The notes: a model not told the origin generated them from the sequence alone. A stretch of 64,000 bases of DNA from Streptosporangium album (GCF_014203795.1 NZ_JACHJU010000001.1:3348001-3412000), one strand, 5' to 3'; positions 26,140 to 35,002 are shown, counted from the first letter of the stretch. Numbers and translations are program-made.

Positions 26140-27318
26140 ATGAACACTGAACACGACTGGATCACCACACCCGTCACCACGGACATCCTGCGTGGTTTCC
26201 TCGACGTGGAACGTACGGCGCACGGCCTGCTGCCGCATCGGCTGCCCGCCCGGGCCCGCCGGCAGATCCCTGACGACCAACTGGCCATAGCCGAGGCCCA
26301 GCCCTCCGGCGTGCGGTTGGCCTTCCGCACCCGGGCCACCACCATCGAACTGGACACGCTGCCCACCAAGCGGGTCTACCGAGGTTTCCCGGCCCCGGCG
26401 GACGGTGTATACGACCTGCTGGTCGATGGCCGTCTCGCTGCCCAGGCCACAGTGACCGGCGGTAACGTCCGCACGATTATCGACATGGTCACCCAGTCCG
26501 CCGAACTGCGCGAAGGGCCTGCCGGCACCGCCCGGTTCACCGATCTACCGGCGGATGACAAGGACGTCGAGATCTGGCTTCCGCATACGGAGATCACCGA
26601 GCTGATCGCCCTGCGCACCGACGCGCCGGTCGAGCCGGCGCCGGACAGCGGGCGCAAGGTGTGGCTACACCACGGCAGTTCCATCAGCCACGGCTCGAAC
26701 GCCGCCCACCCGACCGCCATCTGGCCGGCCCTGGCCGCAGCCCAGGGCGGCGTGGAGCTGGTCAACCTGGGGTTCGGCGGCAGCGCGCTGCTCGACCCGT
26801 TCACCGCCCGTGCGATGCGGGACACCCCCGCGGACCTGATCAGCCTCAAGATCGGCATCAATATCGTCAACACCGACGCGATGCGCCTGCGCGCCTTCAC
26901 CCCTGCGGTCCACGGCTTCCTCGACACCATCCGCGAGGGGCATCCGACCACACCGCTGCTGGTCGTGTCCCCCATCCTGTGCCCGGTCCAGGAGGACACC
27001 CCCGGCCCCCTCGCGCCAGACTTCGACGGCGGGACCTTGCGGTTCAAGGCCACGGGCGATCCAGCCGAACGCGCCGCCGGGCGCCTGACGCTCAACGTCA
27101 TCCGCGACGAACTCGCCCGGGTCGTCAACCAGCGGGCGGCTGACGACCCGAACCTGCACCACCTCGACGGCCGTGACCTTTACGGCGAGACGGACTACGC
27201 CGAACTCCCGCTACCCGACGAGGTCCACCCTGACCCCGCAGGACACCGCCGCATCGGCGAGAACTTCACGCGGCACGCGTTCGGCGATGGCGGCCCCTTC
27301 GCCACCAAAACCGGCTGA
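26140..27318 (+). CDS. SGNH/GDSL-type hydrolase with N-terminal jelly-roll domain
   Basis: This 392-residue probable esterase lacks a signal peptide. Residues 1-165 are a beta-rich N-terminal domain, as in carbohydrate-esterase-2-like SGNH enzymes. The catalytic domain starts with HHGSSISHG, with Ser181 as likely nucleophile. LVNLGFGGSALLDPF supplies block II Gly and SLKIGINIVN block III Asn. DEVHPDPAGH near 360-369 supplies the Asp and His. GAGG three nt before ATG 26140 supports the start. It follows tetR by 92 bp in the same direction and ends at a strong hairpin. The substrate is unknown; an ester-linked acetyl or lactone is plausible. Confidence 0.87.
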   Translation: MNTEHDWITTPVTTDILRGFLDVERTAHGLLPHRLPARARRQIPDDQLAIAEAQPSGVRLAFRTRATTIELDTLPTKRVYRGFPAPADGVYDLLVDGRLAAQATVTGGNVRTIIDMVTQSAELREGPAGTARFTDLPADDKDVEIWLPHTEITELIALRTDAPVEPAPDSGRKVWLHHGSSISHGSNAAHPTAIWPALAAAQGGVELVNLGFGGSALLDPFTARAMRDTPADLISLKIGINIVNTDAMRLRAFTPAVHGFLDTIREGHPTTPLLVVSPILCPVQEDTPGPLAPDFDGGTLRFKATGDPAERAAGRLTLNVIRDELARVVNQRAADDPNLHHLDGRDLYGETDYAELPLPDEVHPDPAGHRRIGENFTRHAFGDGGPFATKTG

Positions 27319-27323
27319 CCAGA

Positions 27324-27346
27324 ATCGCGGTCACGCAGACCGCGAT
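27324..27346 (+). terminator. Hairpin terminator after the SGNH hydrolase
   Basis: ATCGCGGTC (27324-27332) and GACCGCGAT (27338-27346) form a perfect 9-bp stem with a 5-nt loop, six bases after the stop codon. There is no U-run, which is usual for actinomycete terminators. Confidence 0.7.
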
Positions 27347-27457
27347 CGCGACGCGACCGTGCTGATGCTGGAGGAGTTCACGCCCGCGATGCACCCCTCA
27401 CGCCGGCTCGCGCGTATCGTCTATGGCCGTCATGATGCCGACCCGGCCGCAGCCGGG

Positions 27458-28019
27458 TCAGGCGGCCTGGCCGAAGCCGGCGGTGGGCAGGTCCTGCTCA
27501 CGGAGCGGGGTGAAGCCGGCGTCCAGCTCCGGGTCGTACGCCTCGGGCTGGATGCCGAGTTCGTGCGTGGAGTACTCGCCGAACCGGTTGATGCGCTCGG
27601 TCGGGTACGGCGAGACGTGAGCCGGTTCCTCCGGTGCGATCTCCCGGCTCTCCTCCAGCAGCTGCCGGACGATCTCCGCGATGTCCAGGGCATTGTGGAA
27701 GATGACCGCGTTCGTGAGCAGCGCGTTGAACTTCATCGCCTTCTCCTGCTCGATGGGGTCGTTGTCGGCGACGCCCCCGCGGTTGCCGAACCCGATCCAC
27801 CGGCAGAACCGGTTGAACGACTCCACCTTGTTCGTCGCCGCGGTCACCCGCCGGCGCAGCGGCGCGTCCGAGAGGTAGCGCAACAGCTGCACGGTACGGA
27901 TGACCCGGCCGACCTCGCGGAAGGCGGTGTAGGTGGCGTTCTTCCGCGACCCCGACCGCAGCCTTGAGCAGCGTGGATGAGGAGATCGCCCCCTCACGGA
28001 CGGAGACGGCCACCCGCAT
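27458..28019 (-). pseudogene. Tn3-family transposase C-terminal remnant (frameshifted)
   Basis: Reading leftward, RVAVSVREGAISSSTLLK is in one frame and RLRSGSRKNATYTAFREVG continues in another, with a frameshift near 27960. Then IRTVQLLRYLSDAPLRRRV, ATNKVESFNRF and FNALLTNAVIFHNALDIAE through to the C-terminus match the end of TnpA, including the final catalytic Glu region (NKVE). Upstream it stops at about 28020, where a second TnpA fragment begins on the opposite strand. It is non-functional. Confidence 0.88.
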
Positions 28020-28022
28020 CAG

Positions 28023-28560
28023 GTGGCGGAATCGGGACGCTGGATCTGCCGGAGGAGCTCGTCCGCAAGGCGATCTACCCGGTGGTGGGTACGGCCACGC
28101 TGGCCGACATCGTGGCCGAGGCCAAGGCGAACAAGAAGGCGTTTAACACCCGGGTGCGGACCAGGCTGCGCGGCCCCTATTCCCGCCGCTACCGGCGCGG
28201 CCTGCCCAAGCTGCCGCGCGCGCTGGCCTTCCGGTGCAACAACACCGCCTTCCAGCCGGTGATGGACGCGCTCAAGCTGCTGGACCGCTACGCCGACTCC
28301 GAGGCGGTCTTCTACGAGCGCACTGAGACGGTCCCCACCGTCACCGATCCGGCGGTGCTGCTGCGGCGGCGGCTGTTGCTGTGCCTGTACGGGCTGGGGA
28401 CCAACGTCGGGATCAAGGGGACGTCGTGTGCGTCCGATTCGCGCAAGTTCGGGTCCTGGTCGGCGAACTTCATGACCGAGTGGCGTCAGAGCTATCACGG
28501 GCCGGGATCATGGTGTACTGGCACGTCGAGCGCCGGTCGGTGTGCATCTACAGCCAGGTG
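28023..28560 (+). pseudogene. Tn3-family transposase middle remnant (opposite orientation)
   Basis: The plus strand encodes RTRLRGPYSRRYRRGLPKL, FRCNNTAFQPVMDALKLLDR and LLLCLYGLGTNVGIK, then jumps directly to GTSCASDSRKFGSWSANFMT, and after a frameshift to MVYWHVERRSVCIYSQV. These blocks appear in this order in Tn3 TnpA, but a long segment between GIK and GTS is missing and the C-terminus is absent. The head-to-head junction with the fragment at 27458-28019 implies inversion or two different elements. The subfamily (CASDSKKFGSW type) differs from the 18.4-kb remnant. Confidence 0.85.
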
Positions 28561-29024
28561 ACGAGCACCTCGGCCGCACCATCAGGACGATCTTCATCGA
28601 GGCGCTGGCTGGCGAGATGAGTCGTCCTGATCAATAAGAGATGATGTCCGCAGCAGAGGTGATCACAGGAGGCAGGCGTGGGCGTGGGTCAGGAGCGGCA
28701 CGCACACACGTTCCTGCTCATCTTCAGAGGCCCGGCCGGTGTCGGTAATACCACAACTGCGGGGAGGCCCGATTTGAGCGGACTGGCGGCCTGCGTACAG
28801 GTTGCCCTGGGCGTAGTCGAGTCAGTCAGATCGCGGTCGACGCGTGTCAGCTCGCAGCCTCTACGCTGACTGCATACGCGAGTTCCCACCGTACGACGAA
28901 GGGGTATCGCGGACCGGCCCGCGCGCGGCATATGACAAACGTCACGCCCGCGCCGTGCGAACCGCACCGGAACCGGTGATCCGTGGCACTGCCCCGCGCG
29001 GCCGCGTTCGAAGAGGCTGAAATC
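28561..29024. other. Region upstream of the CPBP protease gene
   Basis: No gene is well supported. A 63-codon open frame at 28678-28869 lacks any recognisable motif. The right end should carry the CPBP promoter and contains the motif ATGACAAACGTCAC at 28932-28945. The left end is transposon debris. Confidence 0.45.
28932..28945. promoter_or_regulatory. Candidate response-regulator site upstream of the CPBP protease
   Basis: ATGACAAACGTCAC has TGAC/GTCA arms around AAAC and matches the element at 20959-20972 (ATGACAA, two variable bases, then GTCA). It lies about 80 bp before the CPBP start, a normal activator or repressor position. Confidence 0.5.
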
Positions 29025-30029
29025 ATGACTCAGAACCACACTCCCACCACGCCCGCCGCGTCGGTCTCGCAAAGCGCTGGCTCCGCAACGCAGCTGCGTC
29101 GCCGTGGCCCTCGTCCCGTCCCGCCGGGCGTCGAATACCACCGCGTGCTGCAGAGCGACAAGCGGCGCATCGGCCGCGGCATCCTGGCGATCGTGCTGCT
29201 GCTCGTCGGCCTGTTCGGCTTCGGCGGCATCATCGGCTACGTCGGCGGCCAGATCGACCTTCACGTGTTGGGCCGGCACAACGTCATCGCCGGCGGCACT
29301 GAGTTCACTCCGATCATGCAGCTGGGCAACGCCCTCTCGATCGCGATCCTCATCCCGTGGAGCATGTTCATCCAGCGTTGGCTGTACGGCGTGAAGGGCT
29401 CCTCGCTGAACTCCGTCGCCTCGACGCTACGCCCCGCGATCATCGGCCGCGCCGTGATGATCGTGTTCCCCGTCTGGGCCGTGTACATGGCGATCTTCAC
29501 GGCCGTCTCGCCCTACCAGCTGGCCGACTGGGCTATCTCCGACCTGATCCTCCTATTCGTGATCACCGTCGTCGTCACGCCGTACCAGGCGGCCGGCGAG
29601 GAGTACGGCCTCCGCGGCCTGGTGTTCCGCGTCGCCGGGAGCTGGGGCCGCGGACCGCGCACCTCGCTCGTGCTGGGCATCACCGTCTCGGCGATCGTGT
29701 TCGCCGCGATCCACCTCTCCACCGACATATGGCTGAACGCCTACTACCTTGCGCTCGCCGTCGGCTGGGCCTTCATCACCTGGCGCACCGGGGGCCTGGA
29801 AACCTCGATCGTGATGCATGCCGCGAACAACACGCTCGCATTCCTACTGTCCCTGACGATGCACACCGACCCGGTCTCCGGCGGCGACCGCTCGGCGGGC
29901 GTTGGCTCGGCCGTCTTCCTGCTGCCGATCGCGCTGATCGCGATCTTCAGTGCGGTGATCTGGATCCGCACCCGCAAGACCGGCCCGGCGCGCACCCCCG
30001 CGCTCGAGCAGTCCGGGTTCGCGTCCTAG
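29025..30029 (+). CDS. CPBP family intramembrane glutamic endopeptidase
   Basis: This 334-residue membrane protein has about eight helices. The Abi/CPBP motifs are intact: AGEEYGLRGLVFR (Glu192, Glu193, Arg197), FAAIHL (His230) and VMHAANNTLA (His265, Asn268-269). Such proteases cleave within membranes and act in bacteriocin immunity, prenyl-protein processing or regulated signalling. ATG 29025 is preceded by AGAGG about 9 nt upstream. A strong GGAGG after its stop leads into the truncated second copy of the histidine kinase (30044), so this gene once headed a CPBP-kinase-regulator operon. The surviving paralogous kinase/regulator at 19-20.7 kb may now control it through the shared motif. Confidence 0.9.
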   Translation: MTQNHTPTTPAASVSQSAGSATQLRRRGPRPVPPGVEYHRVLQSDKRRIGRGILAIVLLLVGLFGFGGIIGYVGGQIDLHVLGRHNVIAGGTEFTPIMQLGNALSIAILIPWSMFIQRWLYGVKGSSLNSVASTLRPAIIGRAVMIVFPVWAVYMAIFTAVSPYQLADWAISDLILLFVITVVVTPYQAAGEEYGLRGLVFRVAGSWGRGPRTSLVLGITVSAIVFAAIHLSTDIWLNAYYLALAVGWAFITWRTGGLETSIVMHAANNTLAFLLSLTMHTDPVSGGDRSAGVGSAVFLLPIALIAIFSAVIWIRTRKTGPARTPALEQSGFAS

Positions 30030-30043
30030 GAGGCACAGGCAGA

Positions 30044-30121
30044 ATGGGGGTCGTGAGCGATTGGCCCGTGGTCAGCGCACGGAGGTTCGAAGCCTTCGTG
30101 CGCTGGTCCACGTATTGTGCG
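30044..30121 (+). pseudogene. N-terminal remnant of a second DesK-type histidine kinase
   Basis: After GGAGG and ATG 30044 the sequence reads MGVVSDWPVVSARRFEAFVR and then WSTY, almost the same as the N-terminus of the kinase at 20730 (EWPVVSARRFESYVRWSTY). Homology stops at about 30120, inside unrelated DNA. The rest of the kinase and its regulator are gone. It shows that the CPBP gene was followed by its own sensor. Confidence 0.82.
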
Positions 30122-30525
30122 CCGGTCACGCCGACGCACTGCTTGGCCAGGTCAACCCTTATTGGAAGCAGTTGGACGCCACAACCACGCGGGAGATCTT
30201 CGCCGATTTCCTGCGGGCGTTGACCCTCGTGGCCAACCGAGGCGACCGATCGGCGGAGCAGCTCAGGGATGAGATCGCTGAGGTGAACCAGGTGAGCCCC
30301 GTGAGGCTCAGCTTGAGCACGCCCTTGCAGCCCGGAGAGGAGCGGGACCTTCAGGAGACCCTGCGCGCTGTGCAGGAGCTCCACAGCCGCAGCATGAGCG
30401 CGAACCTGGAGGTCATGACGATGCTGGTGACCTTGCTGGCCCAAGCGATCGCGCAAACCCCTTCCGAAGTCATCCAAAGAGTGGCTCTCACCATCGAGGC
30501 AGCCCTGCTGGAGAAAGGGACATAG
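30061..30525 (+). CDS. Hypothetical protein, probably 5'-truncated
   Basis: This is an open frame of up to 154 residues, but its first 20 codons overlap the kinase remnant in another frame, so the real 5' end is probably lost at the junction near 30120. From GQVNPYWKQLDATTTREIF onward it is a helical, amphipathic protein with no motif I recognise, ending VALTIEAALLEKGT. GC content and codon use look coding. It may be the tail of an older gene brought next to the CPBP locus by the deletion. It could also be noise, though the length and smooth helicity argue against that. Confidence 0.45.
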   Translation: MARGQRTEVRSLRALVHVLCAGHADALLGQVNPYWKQLDATTTREIFADFLRALTLVANRGDRSAEQLRDEIAEVNQVSPVRLSLSTPLQPGEERDLQETLRAVQELHSRSMSANLEVMTMLVTLLAQAIAQTPSEVIQRVALTIEAALLEKGT

Positions 30526-30614
30526 GCCGAAGGGGGTCCGCCACGAACCGCGAGCGAGCATCATGGAGACAGCGATTGAACACCATGCATGGGTGATCGT
30601 TATGGGGATGGGTC

Positions 30615-31346
30615 ATGAGGCTCCGCCGGTACCGTCGACTGCCGCGCCGCGGATCGTTGCCCAAGCGTTCCCTCGGGCGGTGGATCGTGGTCGCGGTCGG
30701 TCTGAGTATGGTCGTGGCGGCCCTCGCCGCCGCCGCCGACCCGTATCGGCAGACCCAGGAGTTTCGCGAGGTCGTGGCGTGCGGGCGGGGCGTCGGCGAC
30801 TGTTTCGGCAACGAGCCGGGCTCCATTGCCGGCCGGCGCACCTATACCACGACGACGACGAACACCGATGCCAACGGCAACACGACCACGACCACGACCA
30901 CCCACTATGAGGTCACCTGGCAGCGGGCCAACGGTTCCCGGCAGACCCGCGACGTGTCGTCGAGCTTCTACCGCAAGGCCCAGGAGGGACAACCGGCCAC
31001 ACTGCGGCTCTGGCGCGGGGAGGTCGTCGGCGTGGAGGTGATGGGTGGAACGCAGTGGTTCCTGCCGGAGTCCGGCGAAACGCTCGGCTACTGGCTGTCC
31101 CTGGCCTTTTTCGGCCTCGGGGTCCTGCTGTGGGGGCTGCTGTTCGGCTGGTGGGATGGGTTCTTCATGCTCGCCTTCCGCACGTTCGCCTGGATGTTCA
31201 TGAGTATCGTGCCGGTGAGCATGACGACGGATGCCTTGGCCTACGGCCTGGACACCGGGGTTGGTTTCGTCATGGAGATCGTGTTCGGCGTCTTCTTCAC
31301 CGGGATCGCTGGTTGGATGCTATTCGGCTCGCTCCACGACTGGTGA
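30615..31346 (+). CDS. Hypothetical membrane protein with Thr-rich loop
   Basis: This 243-residue protein has a basic N-terminus (MRLRRYRRLPRRGS) followed by a membrane helix (about 20-42), then a long extracellular loop. The loop contains CGRGVGDCFG, which may form a disulfide, and a low-complexity Thr-rich stretch (TYTTTTTNTDANGNTTTTTT) near 75-95. Three or more further helices (about 160-240) complete the protein. GGGGATGGG precedes ATG 30615. Related proteins of unknown function occur in actinomycetes. It lies alone between the CPBP locus and the broken GNAT gene. No catalytic residues are evident, and it could be a small transporter accessory or a stress protein. Confidence 0.65.
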   Translation: MRLRRYRRLPRRGSLPKRSLGRWIVVAVGLSMVVAALAAAADPYRQTQEFREVVACGRGVGDCFGNEPGSIAGRRTYTTTTTNTDANGNTTTTTTTHYEVTWQRANGSRQTRDVSSSFYRKAQEGQPATLRLWRGEVVGVEVMGGTQWFLPESGETLGYWLSLAFFGLGVLLWGLLFGWWDGFFMLAFRTFAWMFMSIVPVSMTTDALAYGLDTGVGFVMEIVFGVFFTGIAGWMLFGSLHDW

Positions 31347-31433
31347 CCGGCCGGTCCACCATGCCGGGACGGAGTCGCCAGGGCGTTTCCCGGTGGGAAC
31401 TACTCGCCGCGTGACGGGCTGCCGGTGCGCGGC

Positions 31434-31800
31434 TCAGACCGTTGTTGCCCGGTCGTGGTCACCGCCGGTGGGCAGGTGAAAGTACAGCCGATCGTCGCGC
31501 TGGTGGATGAGCCGCCCGCCGTTCGCCTCGATCACTTTCCGGCCGGCGAGGGTGCGGAGACGGACCGTCGCCAGCGCCGGGCTGATCCCGAGTCCGCCCG
31601 CGACGGGCAATGCGGCGGCGAGCATCGCGGTGGCGTGGCCTTGCCTGCGGCCGGAGGGGCGGATGTCATAGCCGATCGTGTCGGAGGGCGGCGACGTGGT
31701 CAGCGAATGCATCCGGTTCGCGGACGTCGAGATGGTCGAAGTCGGGGTAGCCGCCCTCGTTGCGGTACTCCGCGATCCCTTTTAGGGAGGAAGCAGGCAC
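31434..31800 (-). pseudogene. GNAT acetyltransferase with internal deletion
   Basis: Reading leftward, GIAEYRNEGGYPDFDHLDVR and EPDAFADHVAALR form the start of a GNAT protein. At about 31680 this joins, out of frame, to TIGYDIRPSGRRQGHATAML, the acetyl-CoA binding motif A (RxxGxA). The end AGRKVIEANGG is also degraded (the usual CDxxNxAS before it is altered). About 60 residues, including the central strands, are missing. It is not a working enzyme. It lies 280 bp before hemL on the opposite strand. Confidence 0.8.
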
Positions 31801-32076
31801 TCGGGTGGCGGCTCCGGCACAGGCGGTGACCGTACCGGAGAGTCCTGAGAGGGCGCTCTGTCTGCCGAGACCAATCCTGGAGATCGCGGACTCTGAGGGG
31901 ATCGCCGACGAGAGTGGTCTCGCGGCTCATCCGTGAGAGGGAGCCGCCTCCGGCGCGGGAGTGAGCCGCGGGTCGAAGGCGCAGCCGGGCAGGGCGCCTC
32001 GGTGGAGATCCGTGTCATGCCGGCCGGTTGGCCACCGGCGGCGGAGGCTGTCGTTGCCGTGACTACCCTGGAGGGC

Positions 32077-33375
32077 GTGAGCCGTACTGAGAACTCCGAG
32101 GACCTGTTCGCCCGCGCACGCGAGATCGTCCCGGGAGGCGTCAACTCCCCGGTCCGTGCCTTCGGCGCCGTCGGCGGCACCCCTCGCTTCATGGCGTCGG
32201 GCCAAGGGCCCTACATCACCGACGTGGACGGCAACCGCTACGTGGACCTGGTCTGCTCCTGGGGGCCGATGATCCTCGGTCACCGGCACCCGGCCGTCAT
32301 CGAGGCACTGCAGGAGGCCCTCGCTGCGGGCACCTCGTTCGGTACGGCGACGCCCGGCGAGGTCGAGCTCGCCGAGGAGATCGTCGAGCGGGTGGACCCG
32401 GTGGAGAAGATCCGCCTGGTCAGCTCCGGCACCGAGGCCACCATGTCCGCCGTACGGCTGGCCCGCGGATTCACCGGCCGGTCCAAGGTCGTCAAGTTCG
32501 CCGGCTGCTACCACGGCCATGTGGACGCCCTGCTCGCCTCCGCCGGATCCGGCCTGGTCACCTTCGGCCTGCCCGACACCCCCGGCGTGACCGGTGCCTC
32601 GGCCGCCGACACCGTGGTCCTGCCGTACAACTCGATCGAGGCCGTGGCCGAGGCCTTTGAGACCTTCGGCGCCGAGATCGCATGTGTGATCACCGAGGCC
32701 TGCCCGGCCAACATGGGCGTCGTCCCGCCGCTGGACGGGTTCAACGCCAGGCTCCGCGAGCTCTGCACCGCGCACGGTGCACTGCTCATCGTCGACGAGG
32801 TGCTCACCGGCTTCCGAGTCTCGGAGTCCGGCTGGTACGGGCTCGACCCGGTGGACGCCGACCTGATGACCTTCGGAAAGGTCATGGGCGGCGGCCTGCC
32901 CGCCGCCGCCTTCGGCGGACGCGCCGACGTGATGGCCCACCTCGCTCCCGAGGGCCCGGTCTACCAGGCCGGTACCCTGTCCGGTAACCCGCTGGCATGC
33001 GCCGCCGGTCTGGCCACGCTGCGCGCCTGCGACGACGACGTCTACGACCGCGTCGACGCCGCCGCCCTGATCATCGGCCGCGCAGCCGCCGACGCCTTGG
33101 CCGCCGCCGGTGTGCCGCACCGCCTGCAGCGCGCGGGCAGCCTGTTCTCCATCTTCTTCACCGAGGACCAGGTCACCGACTTCGCCGGTGCCCAGAAGCA
33201 GGACACCGCCGCCTATCGGGCGTTCTTCCACGCCATGCTCGACCAGGGCGTCTACCTGCCCCCGTCGGCCTACGAGGCATGGTTCCTGTCGGCCGCGCAC
33301 GACGACGAGGCCCTGTCCCGCGTCGCCGAGGCCCTCCCTCTCGCCGCCAAGGCCGCCGCCCAGGCGTCCTCCTAG
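32077..33375 (+). CDS. hemL: Glutamate-1-semialdehyde 2,1-aminomutase
   Basis: This 432-residue PLP enzyme converts glutamate-1-semialdehyde to 5-aminolevulinate, the step after HemA. Motifs are [11 protein letters not shown] at the N-terminus, [20 protein letters not shown], the PLP-aspartate segment [11 protein letters not shown] and the Schiff-base lysine in [11 protein letters not shown] (about Lys268). GTG 32077 gives the usual family N-terminus ([13 protein letters not shown]); GTG 32059 is an alternative and the frame is open to 31933. A hairpin with a T-rich tail follows. In Streptomyces hemL is next to the phosphatase and cytochrome c genes (recalled); here those start 9 kb later, so the DNA between looks inserted. 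Confidence 0.96.
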   Translation: MSRTENSEDLFARAREIVPGGVNSPVRAFGAVGGTPRFMASGQGPYITDVDGNRYVDLVCSWGPMILGHRHPAVIEALQEALAAGTSFGTATPGEVELAEEIVERVDPVEKIRLVSSGTEATMSAVRLARGFTGRSKVVKFAGCYHGHVDALLASAGSGLVTFGLPDTPGVTGASAADTVVLPYNSIEAVAEAFETFGAEIACVITEACPANMGVVPPLDGFNARLRELCTAHGALLIVDEVLTGFRVSESGWYGLDPVDADLMTFGKVMGGGLPAAAFGGRADVMAHLAPEGPVYQAGTLSGNPLACAAGLATLRACDDDVYDRVDAAALIIGRAAADALAAAGVPHRLQRAGSLFSIFFTEDQVTDFAGAQKQDTAAYRAFFHAMLDQGVYLPPSAYEAWFLSAAHDDEALSRVAEALPLAAKAAAQASS

Positions 33376-33419
33376 CGGGTCAGCCCGTCCAGATCGATGT
33401 CGAGGGGGGAAGGGGACCG

Positions 33420-33443
33420 GGACGGTCAGCCGTCCGTTTCTTT
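33420..33443 (+). terminator. Rho-independent-like terminator after hemL
   Basis: GGACGG (33420-33425), loop TCAG, CCGTCC (33430-33435), followed by GTTTCTTT. A 6-bp GC stem with a T-rich tail 45 bp after the hemL stop. Confidence 0.65.
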
Positions 33444-33508
33444 CACTTCTGCCGTTGATGGCGAGGGGTGCGTCCCGTCCCTGCCCGAACAGCTCGCGAT
33501 CTTCACAT

Positions 33509-33540
33509 GAACAAGTTGTTCAACTCAATCTGTTGACAAC
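33509..33540. promoter_or_regulatory. Overlapping inverted repeats and -35 element before a small HTH gene
   Basis: GAACAA-G-TTGTTC (33509-33521) is a perfect palindrome. GTTGTTCAAC (33515-33524) also pairs imperfectly with GTTGACAAC (33532-33540). The second arm includes TTGACA (33533-33538), a consensus -35. A CATGAT at 33558-33563 could be the -10, which would put transcription start near the GTG at 33569. Confidence 0.5.
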
Positions 33541-33568
33541 AAATAATTCAAGCAATCATGATGGCTGT

Positions 33569-33997
33569 GTGAATACCGAATCCGATCCCTTCGCTCCTCC
33601 TGACCCCGGCAAGGCGCGAGCGCATCGGGTGTACGCGTCCCTCTTCCGGATTGCCGAAAGGCACGCGGCCACCGGGGCGCAGCGCTCCCGCCAGGTCCAT
33701 CCCGACGTTCTCGGCCCGCACGAGGCCATCAGGCTCGTGTCGCTCCTCGCGGGAGGCGGCGCGCTCCTGGAGGACGGCGAGCCGGAGGTGGACAACGCCG
33801 ACATCACCGCCGCCCTGACCCTCATCCCACTGGCGCGTGCGGAGATGGACCAGTTGGAGGCGGGCCTCCTGCTGATGGCGCGGGGGCGCGGGCTCACCTG
33901 GCAGGAGATCGCGTTCGGGCTGGGGCTGGGCACGTCCCAGGCCGCCCGGCAACGCTACGAACGGCTGGCGGGTCGTGTGGGGGCGGAGACGGAGTAG
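33569..33997 (+). CDS. Small sigma-70 region-4-like DNA-binding protein
   Basis: This 142-residue protein has a helical N-terminus (KARAHRVYASLFRIAERHAA) and a C-terminal helix-turn-helix reading RGRGLTWQEIAFGLGLG followed by SQAARQRYERL, close to sigma-factor region 4 or related regulators. The GTG at 33569 follows no clear ribosome site, and the promoter elements just upstream suggest a leaderless message. The protein ends 31 bp before a 322-bp inverted repeat. Its promoter contains strong palindromes, so autoregulation is plausible. The role is unknown. Confidence 0.7.
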   Translation: MNTESDPFAPPDPGKARAHRVYASLFRIAERHAATGAQRSRQVHPDVLGPHEAIRLVSLLAGGGALLEDGEPEVDNADITAALTLIPLARAEMDQLEAGLLLMARGRGLTWQEIAFGLGLGTSQAARQRYERLAGRVGAETE

Positions 33998-34027
33998 GTT
34001 CCGGGGCCGGGCGGCGGCCCGGTTGTC

Positions 34028-34349
34028 CGTGCTGTCGGTGTTCGCGCTGCGGGTGTTCCGGGGTTTTCGCTGTTCGCGCTGCGGTGGGTGGGTGTTCCGG
34101 CCGGCCGTCGCAGTCACCGTCCGGTGTTTCAGGCCTCCGGCCTGGCGGGCGCGGTGGTTACGCTTTTTTACAAGCCGGCCGGAACACCCACCCACCTCCG
34201 CGCCAGACCGTCTCGCCGTACGGCGTGCGGGCCGTAGCCGCTCGCTCTCGGGCCGCCCATCGATCTCGCTGACGCTGAAGCAATCCGCGCGGGACCGCTC
34301 AGGGTTGATCGCCGCCGCTGAAGCCTCCCTTTCGAAAGGAGCGCAGGGC
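34028..34349 (+). repeat. 322-bp long inverted repeat, copy 1
   Basis: This segment matches, in reverse complement, 38737-39058. Both are 322 bp and I see only about five mismatches. Inside lies a perfect 23-bp stem: 34083-34105 pairs with 34174-34196 (ends GGTGGGTGGGTG and CACCCACCCACC). No coding potential is convincing. Together the copies bracket 4.4 kb with the IS1182 remnant, helR and a broken glycosyltransferase. Confidence 0.9.
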
Positions 34350-34518
34350 CAAGCGCCGTAGAAAGTCGGTGCTCCGTCGCTCCCGTACCCATGGGCGCTC
34401 CTCTGGCGGCGCCGACGACGCGGTCCTGGACGCCGACTCCGCCACCTCCGGCCGGTCCAGGCGGGCTACGTCTTCGTGACTCCTCCGCTCCCTGAAGGAC
34501 TCTGTTGGCCGATTGACA

Positions 34519-34999
34519 TCAGGCTGCCAGGCCGAGATCGCAGGCGAGTCGGGTCAGGTGCGAGATGCGGGTACGGCCGCGTGTGGTGCCGGTCCACCAG
34601 GCATCCAGGCGGATGAGGTTGATCGCGGTGGCGGTGAAGACGTGCCCAAGTGCGGTCTTGGGCAGGCCGTGGTAACGAGTCCGACGGATCTGGGTGGCCC
34701 GGACAGCTTGGGAGATCGTTCCTTCCACCCCTGCCCGGACGGCATAGCGGTCCTTCCATTCCTGGGTCTGCTGGTCGTATCGGCGCTGCTCCAGCACCTG
34801 TTGCAGAGGCTGGGGTAACAGGGTCAGGGTGCGGCCGTACTTGCCGTGGGCAGCGCGTGTGCATGCCTGGCGTACCGGGCATGGACCGCAGTCGTCGTTG
34901 GAAAAACGGATCTGGGTGATCGGGGTTCCGTTGGATTTGCGCTGATCAGACCAGGAGACACTGACCGCGCCACGCGGGCAGGTGACCCGATGACGGTCC
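34519..34999 (-). pseudogene. IS1182-family transposase C-terminal remnant
   Basis: Reading leftward, RHRVTCPRGAVSVSW, then CGPCPVRQACTRAAHG, a Cys-rich middle, and AVRAGVEGTISQAVR, RRTRYHGLPKTALGHVFTA and AINLIRLDAWW match the end of IS1182 DDE transposases, including the final E-bearing RxGVEGT. The first two thirds are missing. The 5' edge joins a glycosyltransferase fragment at about 35000. It is inactive, but it shows that an insertion sequence took part in rearranging this locus. Confidence 0.85.
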
Positions 35000-35002
35000 C
35001 AT

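Noticed and set aside
28678..28869. A 63-codon open frame upstream of the CPBP gene
   Set aside because: No homology signal, poor composition and location in transposon debris; treated as non-coding.
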